Assembly (NCBI RefSeq): GCF_964355755.1
Contig: NC_092675.1
Location: 26,018,412 to 26,082,411 of the forward strand
From: Antedon mediterranea
Taxonomy: Eukaryota; Echinodermata; Crinoidea; Comatulida; Antedonidae
Direction: 5' to 3'
Length of the DNA: 64,000 nt
Shown: piece after piece, positions 23,740-36,370 of the stretch
How positions within the stretch are numbered: the first letter of the stretch is position 1
How the letters are laid out: each line of letters starts with the position of its first letter
Made by a program: the position numbers and the translations under genes
The notes under the pieces: generated by a model
Seen by the model: the letters and a program-made list of their open reading frames with translations, nothing else
Told to the model about the DNA's origin: nothing
The model's database searches: none

Positions 23740-24014
23740 ATAGATTACTTGGATAGTACCAAGTGACCTAGGCCACTTATTGCACGTGAGAAATAAAACA
23801 TGGAACTCAGCAACAGATCCAATAGAAGCGTAAACAATGCAGTAATAATTAATGTGCATCACCTCAACAGTTATTCATAGATAGAGTGTGCAAAAAAAAA
23901 AAGACCATAGGAAGACCATAGATTAATGAACCAAATAAAAAAATATTTAAAAGGGAAAAATGTAGATATTAACACAATAACAAACCATTCTGCACTAAAC
24001 TGAACAAGGTCATT

Positions 24015-24216
24015 TACTGACCGACCGACCAACCGACCAACCGAAATTGCTGGAAATGTTTAAAACATTTATATTTTCCTCCAAGTAGTAATATCTACTG
24101 TCAAAATAACGAAAAAATATGAATATGAGGTAGTGTTTACCGATCAACCGAAGTTGCTGAAAATGCTAAAAAATGACATAGTGAGCTATAGAGTCGCGTT
24201 TGCACGCGACTAAAAA
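24015..24216. repeat. CCGA-containing mini-TIR repeat, copy 2 and a partial copy
   Basis: A partial unit (ACCGACCGACCAACCGACC at about 24020) is followed by a fuller unit ending CATAGTGAGCTATAGAGTCG then CGTTTGCACGCGACTAAAA. No coding content. Confidence 0.55.
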
Positions 24217-25147
24217 TGGAAACAAATCGTGGATCGTGTTTGAATGACGTAAAACATTTTTAAGAAAAAGAGAAACATCTAATTTCAATCCAAATTATAT
24301 ATATATAACTTTATTCACGATCTCAGATTAATACAAAGTACATACACAATTAATTGAAGTTGTAGTTACAAATTCATTAATTTTTTTCAGGCAAAATATA
24401 GTGAGGAACTATAACTAGACTAGTTATAGCAACATTTTAGGTGCGATGATCTTGTAACTCACCAACAATGAGAATATAATATTTGTCTCATCAATAAACA
24501 TGCGTTATGTTAATGCCTTTCCCATCCAAAAATAGTTTAAGTAGACATGTCACGTTTGTTTGCAGTTAAAGTATAGGGCCTAATATATTGTCGAGTATGT
24601 TTGCAGTTAAAGTATATGTTGTCAATTATGTTTGCAGTTAAATTAGTTTTCTTTATAATTAATGTATTAAGATTGTTGTAGTACGGTAGATTGTTATGCG
24701 GTGTGTACTGATGTGTTATTTAATATTGTACTCTATGGTATGGCCTAATAAATTATATTTCTTACGATTTTGTATGATGTGTTCATTATTAAAAAATATT
24801 TAATTTACCACGTAAGACATTCCTGGTACTGTATCTAGTTTTCTCCAGTATCATAGAAATTTAGTAATACATCATATGTATCTCCTAGCATTATACCATA
24901 ACCCTTGAACTTACAAAATACAGGCATCCCATATGATATCAATATGATAATATGATATCAATGAGATGCTGTATTTACAAGGAAGAGTGAATTCATTCTT
25001 CCCTGGTATTACCATATTCCTATGATAGGCCTAATGGGACAATATTATAGTACAGTATGTAGAGATACAGCACTGTATAAGTACAAAGAGGCTGGGTACC
25101 AGGTACAAAAAGTTATGCAATTATATTCGCTTAAATTGCCTTATTAG
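24217..25147. other. Spacer with an imperfect hairpin
   Basis: Segments ATACAGGCATCCCATATGAT (about 24920) and ATCAATGAGATGCTGTAT (about 24956) are complementary around a short TGATATCA-rich loop, with weaker complementarity continuing to about 24890 and 25010. No gene seen. Confidence 0.45.
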
Positions 25148-25652
25148 AGAGGTTTCGCAATCTTACGAATACGATAACGAAAACGGACACGTCACGCACA
25201 CGTATTCGTTTTCGTAAGCCATAAACAAATCTGTTTCGGATGGCAACGAAATATCGAGGCGCGTCCAAAATATGACTGCGGTAAATTTGAGCGAAGCGCA
25301 GGTACGTGTTGCTTGGTGCTTGGCTGCCTAGGCCAAGCGTAACATCAAAGCGAGTGAGGACTTTAAAAACTGCTATTTATCTAAATTGACCTGGCATTTT
25401 AGTAAATTACTTTAGTAAATTACTTTCAATAAATCTATAATTATATTATAATCATGAATCATTCCTAATTCAATTGCAAAATGTGCAAAATAGATCAAAA
25501 ACTATACTCGTTTTGTAGTTACGAATATGACTGGTGATATTCGTCAACACGAATACGCTTTACGAATATGAAATGTGGATCAGCTCAAAAGTTTCACAAA
25601 TGTATGACGTATCCGTTTTCGTTATCGTATTCGTAAGGTTGCGAAACCTCCC
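25148..25652. mobile_element. Non-autonomous TIR element of about 500 bp
   Basis: About 45-bp terminal inverted repeats: GAGGTTTCGCAATCTTACG at the left against its complement at 25606-25650, continuing through ATACGATAACGAAAACGG. An internal CGTATTCGTTTTCGTAAG echoes the ends. A possible imperfect 8-bp flank (CTTATTAG / CCTATTGT) is too weak to assign a superfamily. Confidence 0.75.
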
Positions 25653-25689
25653 TATTGTTAAAGATTATACGACAAAAACACATTTGTAA

Positions 25690-25822
25690 CCTTTGTGTGT
25701 TTTATACAATACGGTTGTTATCGAAACTGTTTTCAATTCACTTCCTCATTCTGTTCAGCAGAGCAAAGATAAGTTAAACGATTTTACAAGTTTGTTGCTA
25801 AAACTAAATTCAGAAACTAATC
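25690..25822 (+). other. Putative 5' noncoding exon of receptor gene A
   Basis: Ends at a strong donor (ACTAATC|GTAAGTATT). The block containing CTGTTCAGCAGAGCAAAG and the donor recurs at 35930-36039 and 63140-63260, each time upstream of a receptor gene or of the expected next one. Its 5' limit is unknown. Confidence 0.4.
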
Positions 25823-26899
25823 GTAAGTATTCTTTATTCTTACATGGCATCTTTCATGGTGTATGCATTTTCTTGAGCAAAGAGCCGATCTCTTCTTCGT
25901 CAATTTAAGTTTCAATTGAGTTTATTCCCGAGTTTATTGTACAAAGATGGGTTCCAGGTTAGTATAGATTGGATCATGTTTGACACTGTCGGTTCCCAGT
26001 TCTAAATTTGTAATCGTAATCAGTACCCACCGACAAAGGTATGTTTTTATTAGTTGCCTAAACACTATTTAACGACGCAACGAATCATCAACGACTGTAT
26101 TAAACAAAATTGTATCACTTGAATTTTAAATTATACTAGGCGTACTGAATTATTACGACATTTCCAATGCTTCCAACTGGTCTATTTAAATTGTATATCA
26201 ACAGATAAAAAGAAAGCAGTCAGTCAGACAGACAAACAGACAATATTTATATTATTTTTCTATGAAAAATGGGTATCCATACTTTTCTTTTTCGTTTATT
26301 AGACCATATGCCTACTTCCACAAGTACACTGGGTTTAGGACCACATTGATTTCCTTCCGGACTCGAAGCTCCGTAAGTATTATTATTAGGTATTTCAGGA
26401 AGTTCGACAAAGTGTGCCTAGATAGAGGAAAGCTATGCAGTAATTTTTAAAACACACCTGCAGATGATAAGAGATCAAGTTAAGTTTTTAATATTAAATA
26501 GAATAGTAGGCCTATTATACATGTCTTGTAATTATAATATTTGTTTTAAAGTGTGGTGATCTATACGGAGGTCTTATATAAGATATTAAAAGAATGGTTA
26601 TATTTAGATGGTTAAAACAACCAGAACGAATAATTGTTTTACTGGGCGGTTGTCTTTATGGAGAGATTCTTATCATAAACTCTCAGTATTAGCACAACAT
26701 TCAGCACTTAATAAATGTTACATTGTTTGAACACAGTATCAAAACGCAATATGATAATACTCATTATTTAATTTATTTCACATGCAATTTTATATTTTTT
26801 TTACAGTATTGTTTTTATTTGTAATTAATAATTAATTAATCAATATCGAATGAGGTAACACATAAATAAGTTTTTATAACTTTTATAATTTAGAAAAGT

Positions 26900-29800
26900 A
26901 TGGTTGTCATAGTTGTAATCTTGCTTCAAGTTATAACTTCATGTCTGGGTAAGTTTTTAAATGTTTCCATGAAAAACTAGCATGCAATTATTCCTTTAGT
27001 TAATTAACTTGTCAAAGTTTAAAAATGCTGACCCCCTGCGTTTGGTAACCATTCTATGTGGAAAATAATTACTATGTCATAGTTTAAAATTAAATTTCTT
27101 TAGGAATTATTTGTGCACAGGCCAGTTATCTAAAATAATCTAAATTTAATATTTTCTGCCTTAATTTATCATCGCCGAAATGCATTTTAGGTATAAGAAA
27201 AGATCTCAAACCCATTTAAATATATTAATCTTCTATAAGTCACAAAATAAACTAATTCTATTTTTATCTTGGAATTTTCAAATGGCGCCCCTTTTAATTT
27301 TTATGTCATGATTTGATATCTTAAAACGTACAACTTACTGTTTTTAATTAAAAATGTAAATTATTGCTTACATGCATTTCAAACTTAGGCATACTTTTGC
27401 TGATTGAATACGAGTCTTAAATTATTTCGGTTAATTCACTCTTTTTTTCTGTATTGATGTGTCATTCTTGCCATTTTTAAATAGGGATGGATTCAGCACA
27501 ATTCACTGCTTTGTCCGACGTTTGTCATGCATAGTCTTAAAAATTTACCACTCCAGAGTTCGCTTCCATATATTGGTAGCAGGCCTTTTTCTTTAGTAAT
27601 TTTTTTAACATGATATCGTGTGAAAATGATTTGCTGCCTGCCTGCCTGAACGAATGATGAATTGCAACATTAATCAAATATGGTAAATCATATACGTCTT
27701 TTCTGCTCTAGGAAATGAAGAATATATAACAGTTCTGAATCAAAATCCACAAAGCAATGTTGACACGTATTATCAATGTTATACTCCTACTGGTTATACT
27801 GATTATATTTTGAGTTACGGGAGATCATTTTCAGTAGCGAATGATGAAAGTTTAGATGAAAAATCGTGGACCGACGTGCCGCGTGATAATCCGCGTAGAT
27901 ATGTTGTAGAAGATCCAGTAGGCATGGGAGTATACTATTGGAAGATAGTAAACAATGATGACACCACAGTGGTTCAAACTATTAAAATAAGAGACGATGG
28001 TAAGTAAGTAAGTAAGTAATATTGTATTGTTCCAAGAACAGTACAATTTATAAAACAGCATAAAATATGAATGAAAATAAATACATAGAGTAATACAACA
28101 AAGACTTGGAAAGAAAAAGAAAACATGGAAAGCAGGAGATAACCCTGGTATTTTGTTATTTATTTTATTTTATTTTCAATCTTTCAAAAATCAGAAACAA
28201 TTAACGGGCTGTCTAGGTAAAGCAAAAGTTTAAAAAACTGTCATCAAATTAGAAACTGAATAAACGTTTTATAAAGAAACGACTATAAAAAAAAAATAGT
28301 ATAGGCCTGAAAAGATTATTTGTATTTCTACTTACTGTTTGCTTAAACGTGTTAACGTTGGTGTAGCTTGTGATCTAGCCATTTTCACCAACCTCATTGT
28401 TTTTTTTCTTTTTAGTTTTAGTATTTCTGTATCTTAAAAAGCTTAATATTCATTGTATTTCATTGTTAGTGACGTGATTATTTTAAATAAATACGGAATT
28501 AAAATGTTTGTTAAAATATACTTAATTACGCAACTATTTGTATACATTAGAGATGACGTCACAATCAATTGGTTATTCCTATTTAACTGTTAGTAAACGT
28601 AAGTATTTTTTTTTATCAAAATGCTACGATAAATGTTCTTTTCTACAACCAACAGCCTTAATAACGCCTGGTAATTCTAAAAACACAGTAACTGTAAACG
28701 TTGGAGATGACGTCACAATTAGATTTAACACTCATTTGAACAGTAATTTAGCCTGGAATAAAGATGGCTTCAATAACATACAGGTTGGAACGGAAAAGAG
28801 CATGACCTTTGACCAGGTAGAGACCAGTAATGCTGGTGTTTACGAGATGTATGAGGATGGAAACCGTGATCATCGTAGACATGCGTTTATCAAGTTGATT
28901 GTACGAGGTAATATGTCATGCCATAAACGGTAATAACGATGATTGCTTTGTCAGTTGAGGCGCCGGTTATGAACTCCTGAATATAGGCCCCTATACATAA
29001 TTAACTCACCATCGGATATTTTACGGCGGTCGAAATGAACGTGACTGTGACGTAATGGTCTAGACCTAAAATGAAGAAAGAATCAATATTTCATGTATGT
29101 AGGCCTAATGTACATGAAATGTATGTATGTAATGTATACATAATACATTAACAAATACATTACATAATCAGTGACAACATGACGATGATAATATATGTTG
29201 TAACATGACTGACATTTTGTGACATTATGTTTTCGATTTTCTACTTGATTTTCCCCCCTTTTATAGCTTGTCCACATCAAAAATGGGGTCCACCTGACTG
29301 CACTGGTGAATGTGAATACTGCTATAATGGAGGTGTATGTGATGATAAAACAGGATTTTGTATCTGTGCACCTGGATTTAGTGGATCTACATGTGAAACA
29401 GGTGAGACTGTGCTAAATGAAGACCATCAATCAACAGCACAAACAAATAAATTTTATTGACACACAATTAGGCCTACCTTACGGTGCGTATTCCTAAATT
29501 TTAGATATAGATTTATTTGAATGATCTATCAGCTAGATAGATTGAACTAAATTGTATGCAAATTAACCAGCCCTGAAGAAAAGTAATGTACAATATTTAA
29601 TTTGTATATAGGTTTAGCGAATAACCATGATTTAAATGTGTGTGTATTGGTGTGCACGTGAGGATTTAGTAAATATTCAAAATAATTGTGTGTTAAATAT
29701 TATATAAATTGTATGTATTGTATGTTAAAAAAATAATTTAGTTTTTGCAGTTTCATTAAATGGCTTATACTATTGATTCCCACTCGTAAGTTCGGTGGTA

Positions 29801-32800
29801 TGGTACATGCTAAGCTATATTGAAACTAGCGAAAGGCAGTATATTTATACCAACTCTTGTGCATGGTTTTATTTAAACAAAACTTTATTATTGTAATTAT
29901 CTATTTATAAATTGCTCTCGTCTTCTCTTCACTGGATTAAAAATATTGTCTACCTGTGTGCGACGCTTAACACTACGCGATCATTATAAACCCAGGTCGA
30001 CTTTCATGGCTTTCTGTTAAGTAACGATCTTCAAAATCCAGATTTAAACTTTTAAATCTTATTATTTTTCCAATCTGGGTATTTTACATCACTAAATTAA
30101 GAAAACAATATAAATAAAACTGCCTCCGACTTTGCTACGAAGAACTTTGTCAAGCATTCACTCAATTTCATTTACTTTTTTCTTTTTAATATTAATTTAA
30201 AAATTCAGTTTACAATGTGCATTTTTATTTGAGAAAAAACAAAACCATATGCTACATAGATAGTGATAGATGTGACAGTGTAGTAAACTGTGTTTAAATT
30301 TAAACATATAGTTTCTAGTAGTATAGTTTTTTTATCCATTTTCTATTTTAGAATGCGGTGGAAATAAACATGGTTGGAATTGTGAACATTTTTGTACCCA
30401 ACACGATGATCTTACTGCATGTAAAGATAAACAGTTCTGTTTACCTGATCCATATGGATGTAGCTGTGTTACCGGTTACAAAGGATTAAAATGTAACACA
30501 GGTAACAAAAAAAGTTTTTATCTGAGCGTTAGGCCTACTGAATATACGACTCGCGGTAGCCTAACTAATATAAGTAATACGGATTATTGCAGTGGTCTTT
30601 AACATAATTATTTAATTGAATTATGTTATGTTATTAATATTGCATCCAGAATGTTCGTCGGGTACATTTGGTGCAGATTGTGCCCAAACTTGTCATTGTA
30701 AACAAGGTGGTTGTAATCGATATACAGGAATATGCACTGACACTCAAGACTCATCTTGTGCATTTCCATGGAAAGGAACTAACTGTCAAGGTAAACCAAT
30801 ATTGTACAATTACATAGACATACTAATATAACTACTAAAATGAAAGTAGGATGAACCAACAAAAAGACTAAAAAGAAGATGTTACACTCCTGACGAGGAC
30901 GCTGAATAAATTAGTATTTTATGTTTTATAATTTATTTTTTTTTAGTAATGAATTGGACGAATCCACAGAATACAATATTTGGTTTTAAATGAATGACAT
31001 AAGATAAGATAAGATAACTTTTATTGATCCTCAAAAAGGAAATTCATTGCTCGTCATAATAACAAAGAAAACACAATAAAAACAAATATAGCATAAAACT
31101 ATTCATATCAAAACATCTAAAAAATTACAAGATAAAATTATCTTCTTGACTTCCTGTTGTACTGGATGATACCGGAGGGAATAAAGGATTTAGCAAATCG
31201 ATTGGTTTTCACACTGAGGAGCCTCAATCTACCACTTGGATTACCGTTGGTCTATGATCACTTTGTGGAGAGGATGAGAGGCATCCGACTCAATGCATTC
31301 GAAATCTTTCTGTAGGTGTTCTAGGTGCACATCGGTAAAGGAAGGCAGTTCCAGACCAATCATTTTACCAGCCCGACGGATGAAAGTTTCAAGGCGTCCT
31401 TTATTCCCTCCGGTAACATTACCAGCCCAACAGGCAGAGAGGCAGTACGTCCAAACACTACATATAACGGATCTATAGAACGAAAGGAACATCAAATCAC
31501 AGGAGTTAAATTTATATAAAGTTGTCATACAATACATTCTGGGATTTAATTTTTTGCTGATGAAGTCTATATGGTCTCCCCAACTCAGTTTATCATTGAA
31601 AACAATTCCTAGATACTTGTACTGGTCAACAATTTCAATTTCTTTACCTTTGATAGTGATTGGTTGAAAATTAAATTTATGTTTAGTCCTAAAATCAATG
31701 ATCATCTCCTTTGTTTTTGATGCATTTATTTGGAGATAATTATCGTCACAAAATTTAACAAATCTTTTACATACAAAGTTTTCTAATGTTTTGAAAGAAA
31801 TTTCTAGGAATTCACTCCGATTTAGGTGATTATCAAAAACCTCGTATATACCATTCTATATCTCGTATGTAGCTACTTAAGCAATACGTGTTCCGATTAA
31901 CATTTTCTGCTTTCTGATCGGTTATTTATCAAAATATTAGGTATATGCCTAAAATTCCATTTGAGAAAAACCCGGAAACACGAAGTTTTGTTAGTATAGT
32001 GATGATGTACTGTAGTATTGGCATCATGCAATAAAGATTATTGTATCTCACTCATGTTTCTAAAAATGAAATATATACATTTGTGGGCAAACTTTTTTGT
32101 AGAATGTCAGTCTAAACGGTTTGGAGAAAACTGTGACATTGATTGTACCAAACCATGTGAATGTCACCGACTAAATGGAAAGTGCATCCAAGGGACATGT
32201 TTTTCTGGTTTTCTTGAACCAAATTGTGTACCTACATATGACGGAAGCTTGATAGCTAATGCTTCAAGTTCTTCTATCACTATTGAATGGACGCCGTGGA
32301 GTACTGATAATGGAGAGGAAGACCTGGTTATTGGATACTTTTTATATCACAAACTAAGCAATACTGATGACTGGAAAAAGGAATTCTTCAATACTTCCTT
32401 ATCAGGTACTGTTACAAGGTTAATAGTGGACACACACTATACTTTAGGTGTTTCAGCTATGAGAGCTGGCGAAGAAGGTGAAGGACCAATTGGAGGGATA
32501 ATCACAGTAACAACACTTTGCGGAAGTAAGTATCTAATTATAAATGATATATTATATATGTAATTTGGCGCAAATTTAATTAGTGAGTAGAAATAAAACC
32601 ATGAAAGAACATAATTTATTATTGAGAGTTTATGTTATTCATACTTGTGAATCATGGAATAAATATATCCATACAATCTTATGTATCAACTGTGGCAAAC
32701 TAACATTGTTACTAGGCTTCTTCAAATAACAAAAAAATAAACAACAATTTTTTAACAGAACCTTCTCCAGTTGAGAACGTAAAACTCCAAACACCTTCAA

Positions 32801-34639
32801 ACACTGGTATTATTGTTACATGGATAGTAAGTACAATTCTAGAGATTTGTTGTTAATACTCATTTCGTCGTTTTATACGAAATATATTCTGTGGATTCTC
32901 ATACTTTACTGAACGCGTCGAATGAGTTAATCGGTTACATACTGTAAATCGGTTGACAGAAGGAACTTTCCAAATGTAAAATTGTCCCAAACAATCATTT
33001 ATGTTTCGTACTATCACATATTTATTACAATTATAACGTTTTCTATACATTGCGTTCTTTCCGTTCGTTTTTTAGGGAAAACTTGACGCTGAGTCATTGA
33101 AATGCTCAACTGCGGTATTTGACTATAGAGTATACCTAAAAGTAATCAACAATAAAGGATATCGGGAAGAGGTTTACCAGACAAAAACAAATCAATTTAA
33201 AATTGAAAATGTTGAAGTAGATGACACTTATGCTATCTTAGTCACTGTGTCTAATAAAGACAGTGAGAGTGAACCAGTTAGCATTTTAAACGTACCAGAA
33301 CAAGGTAATGCTGAACAAGGTACTACTGAACAAGATACTGCTGAACAAGGTACTGCTGAACAATGTCTACTGCTAAACCTAAACTAAAACCTTTATGCAT
33401 TTGATTATAATAATAATTGTCTAATTGATTGATTTTGAATAAACTGAGATGAAGTTGAATTCCTCTCAAAACCCTTACAAATTCAACATTCAAAGTTTAA
33501 GATCTAGGTCTACCTCATCTGTTTTGTTTCAATTCAATGATACAGAACTCACAATTATGTGACACATAAGTAACGTTAAATCACGAATTTTGTCTATAAA
33601 ATTGGACAGATATTTGTAAGGAGAATCGGATACATTCCTAAAGTCAAATTAATATTTTATTTTCTACCTTTTCGTTTGTTTTGAAGCTGCCATATCACGT
33701 TCATATCTATTCTGCTTTAGCTTCATATTTAACCCATTTTGACTCACCTAATTAAGCATTTCCTTTTACGTCATTATGTATTACATCACATCTTAAACAT
33801 CCACATGATTTGTTTGTATTATTTGTTTCTAAGAAAATGCAAACGGAATCATTGCTGGAGGTGCTGCGGCAGCAGGGGTGTGTTTTGGAGTCATCATTAC
33901 TATTATGGTTACGATCTGGTAATTTATCCAATATCAATTTTATATTTTAAAATATTTAGAATATTAGATAAAATTTGTTATTATGTATTTTAATTGTTTG
34001 TTTGTGAGCCATTCTAAGTTTCAAAACCATTGTAGGCAGAATGTTAAAGTTTAAAAGTGATGATCTATCTTGCTTGTTTCTAAAGTAAACAAAGACTTCG
34101 GAAGAATGTGAGTAAACCTGATGCAGCAAATGATCCACAAGTCTACTATAACACTGCAAGTAACAATTACAACAATTTTGCACCAGGGTAAATTTGTTTT
34201 CTTATACATTTTTTTACATGTTTTATGTTTCTTATATGTTATCTTCTATCGTTTTGATTTAGCTTTTTATTTATTCAGTCACTGATGCCCACTAAGCATT
34301 GTCAATTTTCAGCTATAGGCCTAATACGATAATACGATATATAGACGATAAATGGATGGATATAGCGAACAAACAAATATAGGCCTACAAACAGTAATAC
34401 GTAACTATCTATAATAAAGGCCTATAACATTTTTTTATAGAAAGATAAATGTGAATATGAAAGAATTTGACATATTTCAAATTAATGATTAATAATTTTT
34501 TCCTTCATTTCTTAATTCAAGACAAAACCAAGACAGATTGTATGACGTAACTGATGCTGATTATGCTACAGTCACTGGTCGTCCTGTTTACAGTAACACA
34601 GCACAGACATCAGAAATGAGAGAAGACCAACACAGATAA
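26900..34639 (+). CDS. Receptor gene A: kinase-less Tie-like transmembrane receptor
   Basis: Twelve exons: 26900-26948, 27712-27999, 28656-28907, 29267-29401, 30352-30501, 30650-30790, 32103-32525, 32759-32826, 33076-33304, 33834-33918, 34086-34187, 34522-34639. All borders are GT..AG and the sum is 2040 nt, giving 679 residues with no frame break. Order: signal peptide MVVIVVILLQVITSCLG, Ig 1 (about 18-112), cysteine-less Ig 2 (113-196), four EGF-like units (197-375, the second with FCLPDPYGCSC), two FN3 domains (to about 578), transmembrane segment AAAAGVCFGVIITIMVTIW, then a 70-residue tail. Order, EGF signature and GVY..LIVRG..C..QKWGP junction match vertebrate TIE1/TIE2, but there is no kinase: the tail ends in Tyr motifs (VYYNTAS, NYNNF, LYDVTDADYATV, VYSNTA). 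In Ig 1 the second conserved Cys is Trp (VYYWKI). Confidence 0.85.
31001..31785 (-). mobile_element. 5'-truncated non-LTR retrotransposon (LINE) in intron 6 of gene A
   Basis: On the minus strand the frame 31705-31241 reads MIIDFRTKH, QYKYLGIVFNDKLSW and later RRAGKMIGL, the region just after the reverse transcriptase domain in Jockey/CR1-type LINEs. The 3' end lies at 31001-31020 with a short (ATCTT)n-type tail (AAGATAAGAT on plus). The corresponding intron of gene C lacks it: C reads straight from AAATGAATGACAT to TTCTAGGAATTCACTC. Confidence 0.8.
33297..33372 (+). repeat. 15-bp tandem repeat with repeated splice donors at the end of exon 9
   Basis: Five degenerate copies of GAACAAGGTACTGCT. 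Read through, they encode EQG(N/T)(A/T) units. Each unit with CAAG|GTA offers a donor in the same phase, so exon 9 could end at 33304 or 5-15 residues later. Gene C has a single unit (60379-60403). Confidence 0.75.
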
Positions 34640-35929
34640 AATCAAGAACTGAAATCCTTTATCGAAACTATATTATTCTTTGATAAATAACAAAATAATG
34701 AATGATTATACTAAACTGTTCATTGATGGAATCACTATTTGTTGACATCTTATTGGGGTTGAGCATCATTCGTTATTGATAATAAATATTATATTAATCC
34801 AACATATTAAAATGTATACTAATGATTAATGGTGTTGATATTAGTTATATAAAATAACGTTATGTTGTAATCTAAACTTATTTAATGTATGTCAATGAAA
34901 TGGTGTATTTTATTCATTTATATATAACTTGTATTATTCATTATTTTTATTGTATAATAGAGCTCCATGTTTGTTATGATTGGTTATTACATTTTGCATT
35001 AATATTATACATTTTCAACGTTTGTAATACCGTATTTAGGTATTCTTAAGTTGGCTTCGTTTCAAGGTAGTCTTCTTTTCTGAATGGGCTTTTTTTCGAG
35101 ATTACTTTTGCAAACTAAAGAGGGTTGAAATACTTATTTATCAACCTTAAATCATCTGGGATATTTTTTCACAGCTTTGCATCAGAATACCTGATAGAGA
35201 CGTGGTGTCCCATGTTTGTTCGATATTTTGGTATATACACATTTTTCTAGTCTGTGACCTTGTTGAATAATGAAAATTAATCAATAACAAATATTTATGA
35301 ATTGTCTCCGGAAGTTTACCATGTATAATATCATGAACAAATAAAATATTTTAATACTGATAAATAAAGAAGCGACCTCTATTTGTAGTAGTATTTATTT
35401 ATTGACAATTTTTATTTACCATGCATTTGTATACAATTTTTTACTGTATTTTATCACTTGTCGATGTAATACATGTTACCGTATTACACACACTCCTTCG
35501 AGTAAAGCCCCACCCCCTCCCGCTTATTCGAATAAATACGGGAGCCATTTTTTAAAGAATGAATGACTTGATATTTTATTTAAAACAAAAATGAATATCG
35601 TATTTTACCAATTACCAGTAATCACTCAAACCGGTAGGCCTATTATAGATCGTGTTTATTTATTTTAATTACACTGTATCATGTTTAATAGCAACAATAA
35701 ACAGCCTGCAGTATCGGCGACAGTCATCGAATAACGATGTAGGAAAAGAGGCTACTGTATTAGTATCAGAAGACACAACTATGAATATATAATCAAAAAC
35801 GAAACACCTTTATAATTCCTTTGTGTGTTTTGTTGATTTTGAAAACAAGCTAGTACGATAGCTTTTTCATCAACAATATGTCTGAAATGTTTTGACAAAC
35901 AGTTCTGGAAGACTTTTGAAAATACTTTC
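34640..35929 (+). other. 3' UTR and flank of gene A, duplicated after gene C
   Basis: Several AATAAA signals follow the stop (for example about 34782). The block to about 35930 aligns with 61691-63140 downstream of gene C at high identity, including CCTGATAGAGACGTGGTGTC and the AATAAACGCC-type remnant. No separate gene is visible. Confidence 0.6.
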
Positions 35930-36039
35930 TGCTCTGTTGAACAACAGAACGAGGAAGTTCCATGAGGAAGTTCCTTGTCTAGTTCAGCAAATCAGAGAGA
36001 ACGTAAGTTTAGGACAAGCATTAAATTAAGAAACAAATT
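35930..36039 (+). other. Putative 5' noncoding exon of receptor gene B
   Basis: Matches 25690-25822 and 63140-63260. It holds GAGGAAGTTCC words, GTTCAGCAAATCAGAGAGAA and the donor AAATT|GTAAGTATTCG. If used, the first intron would span about 3.4 kb to the signal-peptide exon at 39458. Confidence 0.4.
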
Positions 36040-36370
36040 GTAAGTATTCGAAATTTATTATTTATTTACAGCTCTTTTTTGTCAGTTGAGAGCTTAAGTT
36101 TAATCGAGGTTATTGTTAAGAGATGAGTTCTAAGTTAGTATAGAATGGTTGGTCATCGTATCTTTTGATGTAGGCCTATAATGTCTTTATAATTTGAAAT
36201 CAATAACCAGTACCCGTCGCTTTCACCACAATGCTTGGTATTAAGAGATCGTTTGAAACAAATTCAATAATAATTTTACTTTCATATACAGATATTATAC
36301 AACAAAGGTCAGTTACACGTGATAAATATCTCAAATAATAATGTGGTAAACAAATTGGTTGTAGTAGCCT

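Noticed and set aside
25139-25660. 8-bp target duplication (hAT assignment) for the GAGGTTTCGC element
   Set aside because: The flanks match at only part of the positions; not enough to name a superfamily.
34522-34639. Calling the tail tyrosines ITIM or ITAM motifs
   Set aside because: DYATV and LYDVT lack the required hydrophobic or Ser residue two before the Tyr, and spacing does not fit an ITAM; only Y-x-N sites are described.
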